NCBI GenBank assembly: GCA_905220665.1 | Contig: CAJNAR010000147.1 | Span: forward strand, 1-64,000 | Direction of reading: 5' to 3' | DNA length: 64,000 nt | From: Albugo candida | Taxonomy: Eukaryota; Oomycota; Peronosporomycetes; Albuginales; Albuginaceae | Shown: positions 61,710 through 64,000 of the stretch, one piece after another | Layout: each line of letters opens with the position of its first letter | Numbering within the stretch: position 1 is the stretch's first letter | Program-made: the position numbers and the translations under genes | The notes under the pieces: generated by a model | What the model was told of the DNA's origin: nothing | Seen by the model: only the letters and a program-made list of their open reading frames with translations | Database searches by the model: none

Positions 61710-62036
61710 CGGAAATTCTTTGTCGTGGCTGGAAGAAAATTCGAAAGTGACAATAAATATGTTTATATTGTAAGTTACTTTTAAGGTTTGTAAAGTATTC
61801 AGTGTTTCTAATCTTCTAGAAAACCTCTGTCCACGTGTCGCGAGGAGCGATTTCTACACGTGTCACTACTGTGGGTGGGCGGTTAGTGTAAAAATCAGCA
61901 GAAAAGATGTGCATTCACTCAAAATGGGTAAAAATCACTGCGATCTTATGTACTCCCACACTGCTGGCACACGTCCAACAATTTAGTGATCCACGTGTCG
62001 TATTTAAGCGACAAAACACTGTAATGCACAGCGAAT
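61710..62036. promoter_or_regulatory. Bidirectional GRP94/THOC3 promoter with three CACGTG boxes
   Basis: A 327-bp divergent intergenic region. CCACGTGTCG occurs exactly twice (61,831-61,840 and 61,991-62,000), and a third box sits in ACACGTGTCA (CACGTG at 61,857-61,862). CACGTG is the E-box/G-box bound by bHLH and bZIP factors, and CCACG also forms the 3' half of the ER-stress response element in animals and plants. Control of an ER chaperone by such boxes would fit an unfolded-protein response, but this is inference. Confidence 0.5.
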
Positions 62037-63251
62037 ATGATCCGCGAACAATCTGAATCTGAATCGAGTGTCACGCAAAATCAATTGCCTGAACTGTATG
62101 GCCATTCTCGTAAAGTATACGCACTGGAGTATAATGCCGATGGCTCAATGTTAGCATCCGGCTCTAGCGATAAAACTGTCCGTGTTTGGACGAATTTGTC
62201 AGAGAAGGGTGTCATAGAATTTCGAGGTCATACAGATCCAATACTTTCATTAGCTTGGGATCCGACATCTCTGTATCGCGTGTCAAGTACAAGTAGCGAC
62301 AAAACTGTTCGAGTCTGGGATGTAAAAGCTGGTAAAATTGCGCAAACTGTCACGCTACAAAATGAAGCGATGAATATCGTATACAGTCATGATGGCAAGT
62401 ATATTGCAGTCAGTAACCTCGACTGTGTGACTCTAATTGAGACAAAAAAGTATCGAGTGGTTCAGCGTGTTGTGAATCCATATGAGGTCAGAGTCCGTGT
62501 TTGATCACATACTGACATGATCTTCACTCATCTATGTTTCCAGGTCAATGAAATCCAATTCAGCCGGACAGGTCACTTTTATGTGGCAGCCGGGCACCCT
62601 ACTGGTCATGGCATGTTTGAGATAATGAGAGTATCATGTGATGGTAAGGGAAAGCCGTTCTTAGAAAATTTGCACAAGGTAATGTCGCACACCCAGACAT
62701 GTTATCCGCACAATGATCTTACCTGCTGGTTGTTGTAGGTCACAGCTCATGCGGGTAGCTGTTTTTGCCTCGATTTTCATCCATCTGGAAAGTAAGATTT
62801 TTGCTCATTGTGTGGTCGATGTCTTTATAGATAATGTTTGTAGGTTTGTCGCACTCGGCAGCGTTGATTCATTAGTCAGTTTGTGGGATCTTCAAGAATT
62901 GTATTGCGTTCGAACGTTCACGGTGACGAGGTATAGCTGAGATCTTAGTCTGACTTTCCACTCACAGCCTTCTGTGGAATCAGCTCGAGTATCCGTACAG
63001 TACGTTTCAATCATGATGGAAGTTATCTTGCGATCGGCACCGAAGATTCCAACATTATAGTTGTATTGACCGAAACTAGCGAGATTGCGTGCTCTGTGCA
63101 GCTTCAAAATCTACTGCAATATCTTTGCTGGCACCCCAAACAGAATATTTTCTCATACGTTGGCGATAAAGCATCTGATGAGAAAAATGCAAATCGCGAT
63201 GGGGTGATCAAATCAATAAAGATTGCTAGTCAAGAAAGTCCGATACCATAA
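62037..63251 (+). CDS. THOC3: THO complex subunit 3 (THOC3/TEX1), WD40 protein
   Basis: Five exons: 62,037-62,486, 62,544-62,678, 62,739-62,791, 62,844-62,930 and 62,984-63,251, giving 330 aa, close to animal THOC3. Introns are 52-60 bp and GT-AG. A nearer acceptor for the last intron (37 bp) gives the wrong frame. WD40 repeats include GHSRKVYALEYNADGSMLAS with SSDKTVRVW, GHTDPILSLAWDP with SSDKTVRVWDVKAG, and ALGSVDSLVSLWDLQELYCVR, the last very like THOC3 of other eukaryotes, followed by IRTVRFNHDGSYLAIGTED and CWHPKQN. The THO/TREX complex couples transcription to mRNA export in the nucleus. Confidence 0.93.
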
Positions 63252-63424
63252 TTCCGAGTAGAGTGATCACTCTGGGGTAGCTAGTTCATATAGATGCTCC
63301 AAGAAAATCCGTATTACAATAGTTTTTTGTGCGATTAAAATATGATACTTAGATCGAGCAGGTTAGAGAGTGAAGTCTGAATCCAATGATTCTTGGACCA
63401 ATACAATTCCAGCCGGCTAGACAC

Positions 63425-63947
63425 TTAACCATTTCCTGCAGCAGAGACCTGGACCAAACAATGATGAGTTTGAGATCTCCAACTCGTCCCTGTAAAAAAG
63501 TTTACGACATACCCTCGGAATATCATGATGCTCAGTAAGACTACCGAGATAATGATTCAACTCATCGACTCTTTGTCGATAAGTTTTGCTTGCAATCTTG
63601 TTGATTTCTTCGTTTTCCTATAAATGAACAGCCAAACAAGTCAAAGCTTCTTCATAGTACATTTCATAGCTTCCGGACCCTTTTTCTTCGTATCTCTTCA
63701 TGCTTTCTTTGCGCCTGTGTCATCTCTTTGTATTGGATTTCATTATCATCGCTATTAACTTCTTTCCTAGTGTGAAAACAATGCAGATAATGAACGACGT
63801 ATTTGTCGGAGACGGTACAGACACATACTTTTCTGCCACCGATCTATCACTTTCCTTCTTTATTTTCTTGTATCTCTTTTTGGAGGCCGTAACTTTCGCC
63901 AAGTTACCTCTCTTCAGCTTCAATTTACCACGTTTTATATTCTCCAT
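63425..63947 (-). CDS. FAM32A: FAM32A-like protein
   Basis: Four exons on the minus strand: 63,947-63,829, 63,766-63,679, 63,617-63,513 and 63,448-63,425. Introns of 62, 61 and 64 bp, all GT-AG, give 111 aa, essentially the family length (human 112). The start has the family's short lysine-rich signature (KRGKLKLKRGN). The end has the conserved helix ASKTYRQRVDELNHYLG followed by LTEHHDIPRVS. FAM32A is a small nuclear protein that stabilises the catalytic spliceosome at step II. The last exon (VSAAGNG) is short and assigned from frame and intron size; the rest is secure. It converges with THOC3 (173 bp apart). Confidence 0.85.
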
Positions 63948-64000
63948 GTTGACAACACTTTTGGAAAAATTGCGTAATTATATTATTAGCATCAGTCACC

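Noticed and set aside
62931..62967. 37-bp intron in THOC3
   Set aside because: Splicing at this acceptor puts exon 5 out of frame with the conserved WD40 sequence. The acceptor at 62,983 restores it.
1..64000. CRISPR arrays, rRNA genes, bacterial-type operons
   Set aside because: No spaced direct repeats, no rRNA-like sequence, and the gene structure is eukaryotic (introns, KDEL, telomere).

Overview
The window begins at a true chromosome end: (CCCTAAA)n, the C-rich strand of a TTTAGGG telomere, runs inward from base 1. Telomere type, moderate AT-richness, very short GT-AG introns (50-64 bp), a five-repeat WRKY19-like CxxxxC/CxxH zinc-finger protein, and flagellar and centriolar genes beside retrotransposons together suggest an oomycete that still makes flagellated zoospores. 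An Albugo-like white-rust genome would fit, but the genus is a guess.

Layout. (1) 1-346 telomere, with a 15-bp compound variant on its inner side. (2) 0.35-18.6 kb is a subtelomeric gene graveyard. I see no intact gene, but several relics can be read: an FHA-like/CHAT/STAND-NTPase pseudogene (5.0-7.1 kb), a fragment of a local LINE (9.6-9.95 kb), a ~360-bp tandem duplication (12.4-13.2 kb), a frameshifted pepsin-like gene (13.2-13.8 kb) and a Cys-rich, possibly secreted pseudogene (17.5-18.2 kb). (3) 18.4-42.8 kb is a retrotransposon nest: two near full-length, dead non-LTR elements (about 7 kb each), a Ty1/copia remnant, a Ty3/gypsy remnant and a tRNA-derived SINE-like repeat. One intact gene sits inside it (29,904-30,764): a secreted protein that reads as the C-terminal lobe of a pepsin-like aspartic protease with a lost catalytic motif. 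It is the intact paralogue of the 13.2-kb pseudogene, and their flanks are also homologous. (4) 42.8-44.6 kb holds a very old LINE relic.

(5) From 44.6 kb to the end the sequence is ordinary gene-dense chromosome: NOC3 (60S ribosome assembly, with an apparent internal deletion and frameshift), an LRRCC1-like LRR/coiled-coil protein (centriole), a WRKY19-like zinc-finger protein, an uncharacterised 459-aa protein, CFAP58 (axoneme), the ER HSP90 GRP94 with a KDEL tail, THOC3 (mRNA export) and FAM32A (spliceosome). GRP94 and THOC3 are divergent across a 327-bp promoter with three CACGTG boxes.

The genes do not form one pathway. The contrast is between a stable housekeeping and flagellar block and a decaying subtelomere where defence-like and secreted genes duplicate and die. 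Exon boundaries were assigned by eye from splice consensus, frame and family alignment. No database search was run.
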